From Bin5 sp965204705 (GTDB lineage Bacteria > Chloroflexota > Anaerolineae > Caldilineales > Caldilineaceae): 64,000 bases of DNA. Below are positions 9,196 through 18,181 of the stretch, piece after piece (position 1 is the stretch's first letter; every line of letters starts with the position of its first letter). The notes beneath the pieces are model-generated. The model did no database searches, was not told the origin of the DNA, and worked only from the letters and a program-made list of their open reading frames with translations. The position numbers were made by a program, and so were the translations under genes. The stretch is from contig OZ242006.1 in the NCBI GenBank assembly GCA_965204705.1, positions 3,720,001-3,784,000 of the forward strand, written 5' to 3'.

Positions 9196-9204
9196 TGATA
9201 TAAT
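9196..9204 (+). promoter_or_regulatory. Extended -10 promoter element upstream of the subtilase gene
   Basis: TG followed by one base and a perfect TATAAT (9199-9204). A weak TTGTAG lies 19 bases further upstream. It sits about 120 bases before the chosen start at 9326. The rest of the 8913-9325 gap shows no gene I can support. Confidence 0.45.
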
Positions 9205-9325
9205 CTGTGAGGTCTGCGGAACAGCGCTGAAGCGTTCATTAGCTTGTCAGAGGCATGAGCCCAGAGCTAGCACAATCAAACATACGGACTTGCGGAGTCA
9301 TTCGGCGCTTCTTTGCTGCTTTTCT

Positions 9326-10774
9326 ATGGTTACCACCTCATTCAAACGTTCAGTTCTCATTTCTCTCTGCCTCATTCTCTTTCTCGCTTTACTTTCTTCT
9401 TGTTCGGGTAGACAGCGTTCTCCGAGACTGATAGGAAGAAAGGAAACCTACGCGACCGGCCGTATCCTAATCAAGTTTAGTTCAGGCTCTTCTTCGGTTT
9501 CGTTGACGGAGATGGCCAAAGAGTTTGACCTGCGACCGTCCTCGATTTCTTGCGGCTCAGTTCATTTGCACAGTGTGCGGCCAGGTACTGAACTGAAGGC
9601 GGCGGAGGCATTCATGCAGGATCCGGCGGTGGAATACGCCGAACCGGACTTTTTGATTTTCGCGGCCACTTTTGGTGTGCTTGCCGATGCTGAGGGGCGA
9701 GGTCTCTACGATAGCAGCGGATTAACCGGTTTCATGCGATCGTCTTTGCAGTCAACAGGCGACGGGGGATCACCAAACGACACTTTCTACGATAGACAGT
9801 GGGCGCTGGCGAAGATTGATGCTGAGGCGGCCTGGAAGTATTCCACAGGGAGCGATGTAACTATCGCGGTGATCGATTCAGGCGTCGACCTTGACCATCC
9901 GGAGCTGGCGGCGCGGGTTGTGGAAGGGTATGATTTTGTAAACGAAGACACAGTGGCTGACGATGACTACGGTCACGGAACTCTAGTGGCCGGCGTGTCT
10001 GCGGCCGCCGCGCATAACGACAAGGGCATCGCCGGCGTGGCATGGAATGCCCGTATCTTGCCGGTGAAAGTTCTGGACGGTCAGGGGCAGGGGGTGAGCA
10101 GTAACCTGACCTGCGCCCTCTACTGGGCGGCGGACAATGGCGCAGACGTGATCAACATCAGTATCATCAGTTTTGGTCCGTCATTCGGGATGCAAAGCGC
10201 GATCAACTATGCCGCAAATGAAGGCGTTCTGATTTTTTCGGCGTCAGGGAACCTGTTTGAGCAGGGGAATCCCGTCACCTATCCGGCCGCTCTCGATAAC
10301 GTCATTGCAGTCGGCGCCACTGACAGAGACGATGCCCACGCCTGGTTTTCGAGCGCGGGCACCTTTGTAGATGTCACGGCGCCCGGGGTAGGCATCTACA
10401 GTCCCTTTCCCCCGGCGCATGACGAGTATCGCTCCGTGAATGGAACGAGCCTGGCAACACCTCATGTAGCGGGATTGGCAGCGCTGATTCTGTCCGCCGC
10501 GCCGGGCTTCTCTTCTGAAGAGGTGGAAACGGTAATCAAGGCGAGCGCGGTTGACTTGGGAGACACAGGCAAGGACGACAAATTCGGTCACGGGAGAATC
10601 GATGCTTCCGCGGCGATGTCGCTTACCATATCATCTTTGCCGGTGCATCTGCTGCTGCCGCGGGTGAATTCGCCCGTACCGACCGTCACTCCGACAGCCA
10701 CTCAGTCGCCAACGCCTGATGGGACATCGAGTCCCACCCCGACCCCTAGCCCAACTCCGACTCCAAGCCAGTAA
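9326..10774 (+). CDS. Secreted subtilisin-like serine protease (S8) lipoprotein
   Basis: A peptidase of about 482 residues. It has an N-terminal hydrophobic segment ending in the lipobox LSSC, a propeptide-like region (about 45-115, GRILIKF to VEYAEPDF) and a full S8 catalytic domain: D184 in IDSGVDLDHPEL, H217 in YGHGT, the oxyanion Asn in SASGN and S375 in NGTSLATPH. The C-terminal 30 residues are a Pro/Thr/Ser-rich tail typical of surface-exposed Chloroflexota proteins. I use the ATG at 9326; a TTG at 9290 would only lengthen the signal peptide. Role inferred: extracellular protein degradation or processing, anchored at the cell surface. Convergent with the aminotransferase. Confidence 0.9.
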   Translation: MVTTSFKRSVLISLCLILFLALLSSCSGRQRSPRLIGRKETYATGRILIKFSSGSSSVSLTEMAKEFDLRPSSISCGSVHLHSVRPGTELKAAEAFMQDPAVEYAEPDFLIFAATFGVLADAEGRGLYDSSGLTGFMRSSLQSTGDGGSPNDTFYDRQWALAKIDAEAAWKYSTGSDVTIAVIDSGVDLDHPELAARVVEGYDFVNEDTVADDDYGHGTLVAGVSAAAAHNDKGIAGVAWNARILPVKVLDGQGQGVSSNLTCALYWAADNGADVINISIISFGPSFGMQSAINYAANEGVLIFSASGNLFEQGNPVTYPAALDNVIAVGATDRDDAHAWFSSAGTFVDVTAPGVGIYSPFPPAHDEYRSVNGTSLATPHVAGLAALILSAAPGFSSEEVETVIKASAVDLGDTGKDDKFGHGRIDASAAMSLTISSLPVHLLLPRVNSPVPTVTPTATQSPTPDGTSSPTPTPSPTPTPSQ

Positions 10775-10848
10775 CCGGCCCTGACCTGCTTACAGAGTGA
10801 ATAGGAGCAGGCACAGAGATTTCTCGAGGGTCTCGCGTTCGGCCGCCG

Positions 10849-12123
10849 CTATACGCCGTGTCGCCGCAGGAACCGATACATCCGCTCCAAGGCGATTTCA
10901 AGTTTCGGCATTTCGACGGGATATGCGCAGCGGACGTGGCCCTCGCCTCCTGCGCCAAAACCGCTGCCTGGAATGACCGCCACGCGTTCCTCATTTAAGA
11001 GTTTGTCGGCAAACTCAAACTCCCCCATGCCGGTGCGCTGAACGCTGGGGAAGGCGTAGAAGGCGCCTTTCGGCTCAAAGCAGTCCAGTCCTATTTCGTT
11101 GAGGCCGTCGACGAGAAAACGGCGGCGTTCGCCGTAGCTGGCAACCATCTCCTGCACGGCGTCCTCGGCGGCGGGGTCGGTCAAGGCACGCAGCGCGGCG
11201 GACTGCCCGCCGGTGGGCGCGGACATGATGAGGTATTGGTGGATGCGGCGCATTGCGGCGAGCAGTTCGGCCGGGCCTGCGGCATAGCCAATACGCCAGC
11301 CGGTCATGGCGTAGTCTTTGCTCATTCCGCCCAGATGGATGGTCCGCTCGGCCATTCCCGGGAGAGAGGCGAACATGACATGCTGGTGGTCATCGTAGAC
11401 GAGACGATCGTAGATTTCGTCGGAGATGACGATCAGGTCGTGCTTTTCGGCTACCTGCGCGATGGCAGAGAGCTCCTCTCGATTCATTACGGCGCCTGTT
11501 GGGTTGCAGGGATAGCCTATGAGCAGGACCTTGGTGCGCGGGGTAATGGCTTCTTCAAGCTGCCCTGGAGTCAGGACAAATTTGTTGGCCGCGTAGGTGG
11601 GAATGTCGACGACGGTGCCTCCGGCCAGAATCACGTCTGCCGTGTATGATACGAAGCAGGGCTGGGGCACAAGGACTTCGTCACCCGGGTCAAGCAGCGC
11701 CTGCATGGCCAGGTACATGGCTTCACTGACGCCGACGGTGATGAGTACTTCGGTACCGGCATCGTACAGGGGCGCTTGGTAGAGTTTGGTCAGCATATCG
11801 GCGACGGCTTCCCGCAGCTCCAGCATTCCGGCGTTGGAGGTATAAGAGGTATTGCCCTGCAGGAGGCTGTCCGACCCGGCATTGAGGACCGGCTTCGGGG
11901 TTACGTAGTCGGGCTCGCCGATTCCAAGGCTGATCACGTCATCCATGGTCGTAGCAAGGTCGAAATATCGTCGAATAGGAGAGGCGGGCACGCGCTGGAC
12001 GCGGCTACTCAGGCGGCTCTCCAGCGAGCGACGCAAGCCAGCAGATGGGTGACTGTTGTCGTTGCCGGTGCTGTGACTCACCGCTGTCGGAGCTTCAGGA
12101 GAATTCATAAGTATTGTATTCAT
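10849..12123 (-). CDS. Class I/II PLP aminotransferase (aspartate aminotransferase-like)
   Basis: A 424-residue fold-type I aminotransferase. SLGIGEPDY, NPTG (about 207-210), the Asp/Tyr pair in ISDEIYDRLVY, the Schiff-base Lys in GGMSKDYAMTGWRIGY (about K269) and a late Arg-containing VRCAYP region mark the Igamma group that includes aspartate, aromatic and methionine-related aminotransferases. The first 40 residues are low-complexity and not conserved, so an internal start such as the ATG at 12108 is possible. Amino donor and acceptor cannot be read. Stands alone between a convergent protease gene and gatA. Confidence 0.85.
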   Translation of the reverse strand: MNTILMNSPEAPTAVSHSTGNDNSHPSAGLRRSLESRLSSRVQRVPASPIRRYFDLATTMDDVISLGIGEPDYVTPKPVLNAGSDSLLQGNTSYTSNAGMLELREAVADMLTKLYQAPLYDAGTEVLITVGVSEAMYLAMQALLDPGDEVLVPQPCFVSYTADVILAGGTVVDIPTYAANKFVLTPGQLEEAITPRTKVLLIGYPCNPTGAVMNREELSAIAQVAEKHDLIVISDEIYDRLVYDDHQHVMFASLPGMAERTIHLGGMSKDYAMTGWRIGYAAGPAELLAAMRRIHQYLIMSAPTGGQSAALRALTDPAAEDAVQEMVASYGERRRFLVDGLNEIGLDCFEPKGAFYAFPSVQRTGMGEFEFADKLLNEERVAVIPGSGFGAGGEGHVRCAYPVEMPKLEIALERMYRFLRRHGV

Positions 12124-12373
12124 CTTTGGTTGGTCTTATCCGGTCGAAACCGATTATTGCTTTGCCTGGTTTGATTCCTGGGGAAGTTTGAACTTCGGGA
12201 TTTGAGAAAGAAGCCTTTTCAGCCGATTCCACAGCGGTCAGCGACTTAACCGAACCGCTGCCGGCCAAGTGCACCGGCTGCGCCCGGAGCCGCCGCGCAT
12301 GCGGATGACCTTCGGCTGCGTCTGTTGGTCAACACAGTGGAATATCTCTTATCGATTAAGTAGATGATGAGGT

Positions 12374-13849
12374 TCAAAGTACCGGCCTCCGCAGATGCCA
12401 AGTCGTGCTCTGTTCGTAAGCGTGGGCGGCCCGCAGAATCTTTTCTTCACCCAGCGACGGCCCCAGCAGCTGGAGGCCGATCGGGAGCCCGTCGTTATCG
12501 AATCCGCAGGGGACGCTGATCCCGCAGAGGCCGGCCAGATTGGCGCTTGTTGTGAAAATGTCAGTCAGAATCATCGCGAGCGGGTCGTCGACTTTTTCGC
12601 CGATGCGAAACGCCGTGGTGGGCGAGGTTGGCGAAAGAATGACATCGACGTCGCCAAATGCCCTGTCGAAGTCCTGCTTGATCAGTGTGCGTACTTGCTG
12701 GGCCTTCAGATAGTAGGCGTCGTAGTAGCCGGCGCTCAGGGCATAGGTTCCAAGCATGATGCGGCGCTTGACCTCGGGCCCGAAACCGGCGCCGCGGGTC
12801 TGTCGGAAGTGGTCAAATATCGTATCACCGTCGACACTGAGGCCATAGCGGATGCCGTCATAGCGAGCAAGGTTGGCGCTGGCCTCTGCGGTTACGACCA
12901 GATAGTAGACTGGCAAGGCCAGCTCGGTGTTGGGGAGGCTAATTGGTACAATTTCTGCTCCAAGTGTTGCGAGCTTCTCGATGGCAGAACGAACTGCCGC
13001 CTCCACTTCCGGCTGGATGCCTTCCACGAAGTATTCTTTGGGAATGCCTATCCGCATCCCTGTAATCTCGCCGGTCAAAGCCGCAGAAAGGTCGGGCACG
13101 TCCACCGGCATGGTTGTGCTGTCCTGTGGGTCCGCCCCGGCAATTGTTTCAAGCAACAGAGCGGCATCGGCGACCGTCTTGGTGATGGGCCCGATCTGAT
13201 CGAGGCTGCTCCCATAGGCGATAAGCCCGTAGCGGCTGACGCGGCCGTAAGAGGGTTTCAATCCAACGATACCGCAGAAAGCAGCAGGCTGTCGAACGCT
13301 GCCGCCGGTGTCGGTACCGAGGGCAGCCAGCGCTTCATCTGCGGCCACTGCGGCGGCGGAACCGCCGCTGCTGCCGCCTGGCACGCGTTGGAGGTCCCAT
13401 GGATTTCGTGTGGGGCCATAGCCGCTGTTTTCCGTGCTCGACCCCATTGCGAACTCGTCGGTGTTGGTCTTGCCCAGGACTATCGCTCCGGCTGCCTCCA
13501 GCTCTTGTACGGCGGTGGCGGAGTAGGGTGGAACAAAGCCCTCCAAAATGCGGCTACCGGCGGTCGTCTCGATCCCTTTGGTCATCAGCACGTCTTTGAT
13601 GGCCAGTGGTATGCCCAGGAGGGGGCGTGTGTCTCCGTCGGCGCGCGCCCTGTCTGCTTCGGCAGAAGCCTCGAGCGCTTCGGTGCCAGTTGTTCGCAAG
13701 AAAGCATGCAGAGAGCCGTCTACCTGCTCGATCCGATGGAGGAATGAGTTCGTTAAGTCGACAGAGGTAAATTTACCATCCGCCAGTCCGGCACGCGCCT
13801 CGGCCACACCAATCGATGTCACCTGATTCGTCGGATTCTGACCGCTCAT
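12374..13849 (-). CDS. gatA: Asp/Glu-tRNA amidotransferase subunit A
   Basis: Glutaminase subunit of the GatCAB complex, which amidates misacylated Glu-tRNA(Gln) and/or Asp-tRNA(Asn) in the cytoplasm. The 491 residues carry the whole amidase-signature triad at expected spacing: K85 in LAIKD, cis-Ser S160 in PGGSSGG and nucleophile S184 in TDTGGSVRQPA. GSSTENS and GLKPSYGRVSR further match GatA rather than generic amidases. Length is usual for the family. It lies 64 bases downstream of gatC on the same strand, confirming the assignment; gatB is not in the window. Confidence 0.96.
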   Translation of the reverse strand: MSGQNPTNQVTSIGVAEARAGLADGKFTSVDLTNSFLHRIEQVDGSLHAFLRTTGTEALEASAEADRARADGDTRPLLGIPLAIKDVLMTKGIETTAGSRILEGFVPPYSATAVQELEAAGAIVLGKTNTDEFAMGSSTENSGYGPTRNPWDLQRVPGGSSGGSAAAVAADEALAALGTDTGGSVRQPAAFCGIVGLKPSYGRVSRYGLIAYGSSLDQIGPITKTVADAALLLETIAGADPQDSTTMPVDVPDLSAALTGEITGMRIGIPKEYFVEGIQPEVEAAVRSAIEKLATLGAEIVPISLPNTELALPVYYLVVTAEASANLARYDGIRYGLSVDGDTIFDHFRQTRGAGFGPEVKRRIMLGTYALSAGYYDAYYLKAQQVRTLIKQDFDRAFGDVDVILSPTSPTTAFRIGEKVDDPLAMILTDIFTTSANLAGLCGISVPCGFDNDGLPIGLQLLGPSLGEEKILRAAHAYEQSTTWHLRRPVL

Positions 13850-13913
13850 TGATGTTGCCGCCCTCTACGGTGGAAGCGGGCGCCGTTCTGCTCTGCAACC
13901 ATCAGGCTGTCCA

Positions 13914-14213
13914 TTACTCTCCCGCGTCGTCAAAGACGGCGATGACCCGGAAATAGCCGTCGTCGGCATCGGGGGCATTGCCGACTGCCTGCGCGTTTGA
14001 CAGGCCCACCCGGGAGGCATCGTCGGCGAGCACATTGCTAAGAGGAAGAACTTGGGGCGTAGGGGGCACGGCACTCGTATCTACTGACTGGACCTGCTGG
14101 GCGTAGGTCAGGATCTGCCCGAGCTGTCCGGCATATTCGTCCAGTTCGGCGTCACTCAGTTGTAGCTTGGCGAGTTCAGCGACGTGCTGAACCTCTTCCT
14201 TTGTCAGTTTCAC
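13914..14213 (-). CDS. gatC: Asp/Glu-tRNA amidotransferase subunit C
   Basis: A 99-residue small subunit that belts GatA to GatB. The N-terminal KLTKEEVQHVAELAKLQL, the middle LSNVLADD and the end DDGYFRV correspond to GatC landmarks (the last normally followed by P.V). I place the start at the GTG at 14213: it gives the family length and is preceded by GAGAGG five bases away, while the in-frame extension to 14279 crosses a terminator-like hairpin. First gene of a gatC-gatA pair; its leader carries that hairpin. Confidence 0.9.
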   Translation of the reverse strand: MKLTKEEVQHVAELAKLQLSDAELDEYAGQLGQILTYAQQVQSVDTSAVPPTPQVLPLSNVLADDASRVGLSNAQAVGNAPDADDGYFRVIAVFDDAGE

Positions 14214-14253
14214 ATCGACCTCTCGGTGCAAGAGTGAAGATCGTATCGTCCAC

Positions 14254-14283
14254 AAAAAAACGCCGTGGGGCAAGTCCACGGCG
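14254..14283 (-). terminator. Rho-independent terminator-like hairpin in the gatC leader
   Basis: On the minus strand a perfect 8-bp stem (CGCCGTGG pairing with CCACGGCG, 7-base loop) is followed directly by seven T residues, the classical intrinsic terminator. It is 41 bases upstream of the gatC start with no minus-strand gene before it, so it would act either as an attenuator of gatCA or as the end of a short leader RNA. Upstream on the same strand (about 14361-14377) lies another hairpin, GCAGCAC/GTGCTGC. Confidence 0.7.
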
Positions 14284-14580
14284 CATCTCTGCGTTCCCTC
14301 AGCGCCGTGACTCTCCGTCGGTGCCTACGGCGCAGTGTAAACAGCGTTACCCGCTACCGCAGCACGCGCGGTGCTGCGCCTGCTGCTGAAATGTTGGTTA
14401 CTGTGTGTGAATGATCCATCTGTCTGGGAAACTCCAGTTGCTTAGTTGAAGGATAGACGGTGCGGGGGAAAATGTCAAATAATGTCGTTGCGGACTGCTA
14501 TGGGCGATTGACAGCACAGAAACCTTGGGATAAAACAGACGGACTTGGAAGAGATGCGGCGGACAAGAGGAGGACTCCCA

Positions 14581-15432
14581 ATGGGGAATTCGCAGACGCG
14601 AGAGCAGATAAGCGAGGCACTACGGGCGCTCGGACTGCCAGGCGGCGCCATCGTCTTCGTGCATAGCTCGATGAGCAGCATAGGACATGTGGAAGGCGGC
14701 GCGGAGGCCTTAGTCGATGCATTTCTGCAGGTATTGACGCCATCGGGCACTCTGGCCGCGCCGGCCTTCACTTTTTCCCATTCGGGAAGGGCCAAACCTG
14801 TATTCGACCCAGCCACTGACCCTTCGGAGATGGGACGTCTGACCGAGGAAACCAGAACACGGCCAGGGGCGCGCAGGAGCAACCACCTGCTCCACTCCGT
14901 CGCCGCGCTGGGCGGGCAGGCAGCAGAGATTGCAGCCGTTCACGGGCCTTCGGCATGGGCGGCCGACGGTCCGTTTTGGAAGCTGTATGAGCTGGATGCA
15001 TACATACTTTTGCTGGGCGTGCCCTATCTGCGCTGTACTTTCATTCACCTGTTGGAACAGCTTGTGCAGGTCCCTTACCGGCGGTGGAGGGAGGTTGAGG
15101 CATTTGTCCGGGATCCAGACGGCACACTGCGCGAGCTACCTACTTTGGTCTATAGTCCGAAGCCGGGCTTCGCGGGCAACGACTTTAACAAGCTGGGGGT
15201 GTTGCTCGAGGAAAGAAGGCTTGTTCAGGTTGGGCAAGTGGGAAACGCTGTTGCCAGACTTTTTCGTGCAAGGGATGCGTTTGAGCTCGGCTTGGCACAG
15301 TACAGGGTCGACCCTTCGATATTCCTACGGGATGGGGAGCGATGCACTCCACTCCCTGACGGCGTACTGACCGATGAGTTGGACAACGAGAAGTCGGTGA
15401 TAGACCCTGCGCTCATGTACCGAGGCCGTTGA
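14581..15432 (+). CDS. AAC(3)-family N-acetyltransferase
   Basis: A 283-residue member of the aminoglycoside 3-N-acetyltransferase / YokD family (acetyl-CoA-dependent). Diagnostic parts are FVHSSMSSIGHVEGG near residue 25, the acetyl-CoA/active-site segment ARRSNHLLHSVAALG (His about residue 103) and HGPSAWAADGPFWKLYEL. The start at 14581 has GGAGG seven bases before ATG; the longer frame from TTG 14545 is rejected. Many chromosomal members are not resistance enzymes and acetylate other amines, so drug resistance should not be assumed. Monocistronic, divergent from gatC. Confidence 0.85.
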   Translation: MGNSQTREQISEALRALGLPGGAIVFVHSSMSSIGHVEGGAEALVDAFLQVLTPSGTLAAPAFTFSHSGRAKPVFDPATDPSEMGRLTEETRTRPGARRSNHLLHSVAALGGQAAEIAAVHGPSAWAADGPFWKLYELDAYILLLGVPYLRCTFIHLLEQLVQVPYRRWREVEAFVRDPDGTLRELPTLVYSPKPGFAGNDFNKLGVLLEERRLVQVGQVGNAVARLFRARDAFELGLAQYRVDPSIFLRDGERCTPLPDGVLTDELDNEKSVIDPALMYRGR

Positions 15433-15716
15433 AATGGTGACGGATCGAGGCATTGGTGAACCAGCATCACTTCTCGGGCGGGTCGGCTCCATAGACTGTT
15501 CACGGGGGTGAAAAGGGAGGGACTCGGACCGGTCGGACAATACGCGAACAGCATTCTTGATTGGTCAGATGAGTCGCGATTCTATGAATCGGGACCTCAT
15601 TTTTTGCGCAGGCTACCTGCGCCGGGTGTATTTCATATTTTGGGGTAGGAGTGGTCAGGTGGGGGATTGATGCCAGAGGTGGTTTAGGTTGTTTGCCGTC
15701 CTTTTTTGGGGGCCTT

Positions 15717-15741
15717 GGGCAGGCACAAGGCCTGCCCCTAC
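15717..15741 (+). repeat. Palindromic GTAGGGGC-type unit 1
   Basis: Perfect 8-bp inverted repeat GGGCAGGC/GCCTGCCC around the loop ACAAG, followed by CTAC. One of five units in the window; this one forms the left end of dispersed repeat copy A. Confidence 0.85.
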
Positions 15742-16020
15742 GGTGGTCACGGCGGACGGCTTCACGGCACGACGTGGGTGGGCGACCGGTGGCATAGACA
15801 GTACGCCGGCGACGCGGCGCCAACGTGGCGTGGTGTTGGGGGGGGGCGTTGCGGGGGGAGTCCCCCCGCACAAGGGAGGGCCGAAGGCCCGACCGCACAA
15901 CTGCAGTGGTCAGTGGTCAGTGGCGACGGCGCTTGCCTTGCCCAGGGCCGCGAATTGGCGCTAGTTTAGTTATTCCCAGAAGTGTAGGAAAGTTCACCAC
16001 CATTTTGGACTGCGTTCCTT
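15717..16020. repeat. Dispersed structured repeat, copy A
   Basis: About 300 bases that align closely, with substitutions and small indels, to 57614-57930. Shared landmarks in order: the 25-base palindrome at the left end, GGTCACGGCGGACGGCTTC, a block around GGCATAGACAGTACGCCGG, a perfect palindrome TGCGGGGGGA.TCCCCCCGCA, the stem GGGCC-GAA-GGCCC, and CTGCAGTGGTC with short direct repeats. No transposase lies inside; short frames across it are not conserved in phase. It fills most of the 15433-16125 gap, whose first 280 bases show nothing I recognise. Confidence 0.85.
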
Positions 16021-16032
16021 GGCCCTTTTGGA

Positions 16033-16061
16033 TTGTCGGCGACATTGCCCGGTGCTATACT
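16033..16061 (+). promoter_or_regulatory. Candidate promoter for the SDR gene
   Basis: TTGTCG (16033-16038) and TATACT (16056-16061) with a 17-base spacer, 65 bases before the SDR start, immediately right of dispersed repeat copy A. Confidence 0.45.
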
Positions 16062-16125
16062 GAAACCACTTTTCTCATCCCATCCAGCGGAAATCTGAGT
16101 AGCGTACCGCGACTGGAAAAAGCTA

Positions 16126-16911
16126 TTGGTAAATCTGCCTGACTTCGATCTTAAGGGTAAGGTGGCGGTGATTACGGGCGCCTCCAGAGGCATAGGGGAG
16201 GCGATCAGCCGGTGCTATGCGTCAAAGGGGGCAGCGGTCGTTCTGAGCAGCCGCAAGCAGGCGCCTTTGGACGAGGTAGCGGCATCGATTCGGGCGGATG
16301 GCGGCCGCGCCCTGGCTGTCGCTGCGCATACAGGCGACATGAATGCGGCAACGACTCTGGTGAATCGGACGGTGCGTGAGTTCGGCGGCATCGATATTCT
16401 GGTAAATAATGCCGCCACGAACCCCCACTTCGGGCCAGTCCTCACGGCGGAGGAGAGCCACTGGCAGAAGATCCTCGATGTGAACGTGGTCGGCTACTTC
16501 CGCATGGCCAAGGCCTGCAGCGCTGAGATGTCGAAACGAGGCGGGGGCAAGATAATCAATGTTGCATCGATCGCGGGAAAACGCCCGCAGCCCGGAATGG
16601 GTGTCTACTGCGTCAGCAAGGCGGGCGTGTTGATGCTCACAGAGGTGCTGGCGGCGGAACTGGCCGCTGACGGAATTCAGGTCAACGCAATAGCGCCCGG
16701 CTACGTCAGGACGGCGTTCAGCCGGGCCGTCTGGGAAAACCCCGAATTAAACCGGACCGTGCTCGGCGCAATTCCTCAGAAGAGGATTGCCGAGACGACC
16801 GAGATAACCGGCATTGCCCTCTATCTGGCGTCGAGTGCGAGCAGTTTTACCACCGGAGGCACGTTTACTGTCGACGGAGGCCAGTGGGTCGATGCAGGTC
16901 TGGGACGTTGA
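16126..16911 (+). CDS. Short-chain dehydrogenase/reductase (SDR)
   Basis: A classical SDR of 261 residues: cofactor motif TGASRGIG (17-24), NNAA, and the catalytic S148, Y161 and K165 (VASIAG, YCVSK). The C-terminal GGTFTVDGGQW is the usual end of this family. The sequence resembles DHRS4 or glucose dehydrogenase-like members that reduce ketones or oxidise secondary alcohols with NAD(P). Start is a TTG at 16126; no upstream ATG or GTG is available in frame. It is followed 82 bases later by an acyl-CoA dehydrogenase, so the pair may act on a branched acyl or hydroxyacyl substrate. Confidence 0.87.
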   Translation: MVNLPDFDLKGKVAVITGASRGIGEAISRCYASKGAAVVLSSRKQAPLDEVAASIRADGGRALAVAAHTGDMNAATTLVNRTVREFGGIDILVNNAATNPHFGPVLTAEESHWQKILDVNVVGYFRMAKACSAEMSKRGGGKIINVASIAGKRPQPGMGVYCVSKAGVLMLTEVLAAELAADGIQVNAIAPGYVRTAFSRAVWENPELNRTVLGAIPQKRIAETTEITGIALYLASSASSFTTGGTFTVDGGQWVDAGLGR

Positions 16912-16993
16912 GCGACAGGCTTGGCGATTTTAAGGGGACTATTTTCGGAAGGCAGTCGCAATACAACCTTATGAAAATGAATTTGGCATTTCA

Positions 16994-18181
16994 ATGAAAT
17001 CCGACATTCTACCCGATCTTCTACAACGTGTACGTCAGTTCATCGACGCTGAGATCGTACCAACTGAGAAACTGCTGATTGGTCTGCCCTGGAAGGAAGT
17101 TGAACCGCTGCTCAATCAGAAACGGGAGGCTGTGAAAGAGGCAGGTCTCTGGGGGCTGGCCCTTCCGGCTGCTTACGGCGGCCAGGGATTAACGCTGGCC
17201 GAGTTCGGACGGGTAAGCGAAATATTGGGGCGTACGCCCGGCGGACACTATGCTTTTGGTTGCCAGGCGCCGGATATGGGCAATATGGAGTTGCTGATAC
17301 ACGCCGGCACACAGGCGCAGAGGGACCGCTATCTGCTGCCGTTGGCTCGCGGTGAGATACGCTCCTGCTTTGCGATGACCGAACCGGAACACGCCGGTTC
17401 CAACCCGACGTGGATGAGCACGTCCGCGGTACGGGACGGCCACGAATACGTGATCAACGGTCACAAGTGGTTCACGACGGCAGCCGAAGGGGCCTACTTT
17501 GCGGTCCTGATGGCGGTGACCAACCCGGAAGCGGAGAGCCGTCACCAACGGGCCAGCCAGATTATCGTGCCACTGGACACACCGGGGTTTCACATTGAGC
17601 GCAACATATCCGTTATGGGCGAGGCCCACGGCGGCTGGAACAGCCACGCGGAGGTCTGGTTTGAAAATGTGCGTGTCCCGGTAGACAACCTTATTGGGGA
17701 AGAAGGCAAGGGCTTTGCGCTGGCTCAGTACCGATTGGGTCCAGGACGTATTCACCATTGCATGCGTTGGATCGGGATTTGTGAGCGCGCCTTCGATATC
17801 ATGTGCAGAAGAGCTGCGAACAGGGAGGTTGCTCCCGGGCGGCTGCTGGGCTCGCAGGGGATGGTACAGGCATGGGTGGCAGAGAGCAGAGCGGAGATAG
17901 ACGCGTCGCGGCTGATGGTGTTGGAGACGGCGCACAAGATCGATTCGGAGGGCGTCTTCGCGGCCAGAGACGAGATTTCGATCATCAAGTTTTACGTAGC
18001 CGGCGTGCTGATGCGCGTACTGGACCGTGCGCTTCAGGCGCTTGGCGGTTTGGGGATGAGCGACGACACACCTGTTGCCTACTGGTACCGTCACGAGAGG
18101 GCCTCGCGCATCTACGACGGTCCTGACGAAGTCCATAAGATGAGCGTCGCCCGCCGCATCCTGCAGAGATACCAGTCGTGA
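16994..18181 (+). CDS. Acyl-CoA dehydrogenase (ACAD10/11-like)
   Basis: A FAD-dependent dehydrogenase of 395 residues that introduces the alpha-beta double bond into acyl-CoA. It shows the all-alpha N-terminal domain with GLALPAAYGGQGL, the flavin-binding CFAMTEPEHAGSNP and GHKWFTT, and the C-terminal four-helix domain with ALGGLGMSDDTPVA and RIYDGPDEVH. That last motif, with an Asp near the catalytic-base position, is typical of the ACAD10/ACAD11 and related bacterial group. The ATG at 16994 is the start; likely co-transcribed with the SDR. Electron-transfer flavoprotein genes are not in the window. Confidence 0.9.
   Translation: MKSDILPDLLQRVRQFIDAEIVPTEKLLIGLPWKEVEPLLNQKREAVKEAGLWGLALPAAYGGQGLTLAEFGRVSEILGRTPGGHYAFGCQAPDMGNMELLIHAGTQAQRDRYLLPLARGEIRSCFAMTEPEHAGSNPTWMSTSAVRDGHEYVINGHKWFTTAAEGAYFAVLMAVTNPEAESRHQRASQIIVPLDTPGFHIERNISVMGEAHGGWNSHAEVWFENVRVPVDNLIGEEGKGFALAQYRLGPGRIHHCMRWIGICERAFDIMCRRAANREVAPGRLLGSQGMVQAWVAESRAEIDASRLMVLETAHKIDSEGVFAARDEISIIKFYVAGVLMRVLDRALQALGGLGMSDDTPVAYWYRHERASRIYDGPDEVHKMSVARRILQRYQS

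Noticed and set aside
12395..13747. A 450-codon plus-strand open frame
   Set aside because: It lies entirely antisense to gatA, whose catalytic triad and spacing are unmistakable; the plus-strand translation has no family pattern and results from GC-rich codon bias.
14300..14400. T-box riboswitch in the gatC leader
   Set aside because: A terminator-like hairpin is present, but the conserved antiterminator sequence (AGGGTGGNACCGCG type) and a specifier stem could not be found by eye.
14581..15432. Antibiotic resistance gene
   Set aside because: The AAC(3)-like fold alone does not prove aminoglycoside acetylation; many chromosomal family members have other substrates and no mobile context is seen.
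15655..15969. Several overlapping open frames inside dispersed repeat A (and at 57321-57878 in copy B)
   Set aside because: Frames are not conserved between the two copies because of indels, and the sequence is dominated by palindromes.
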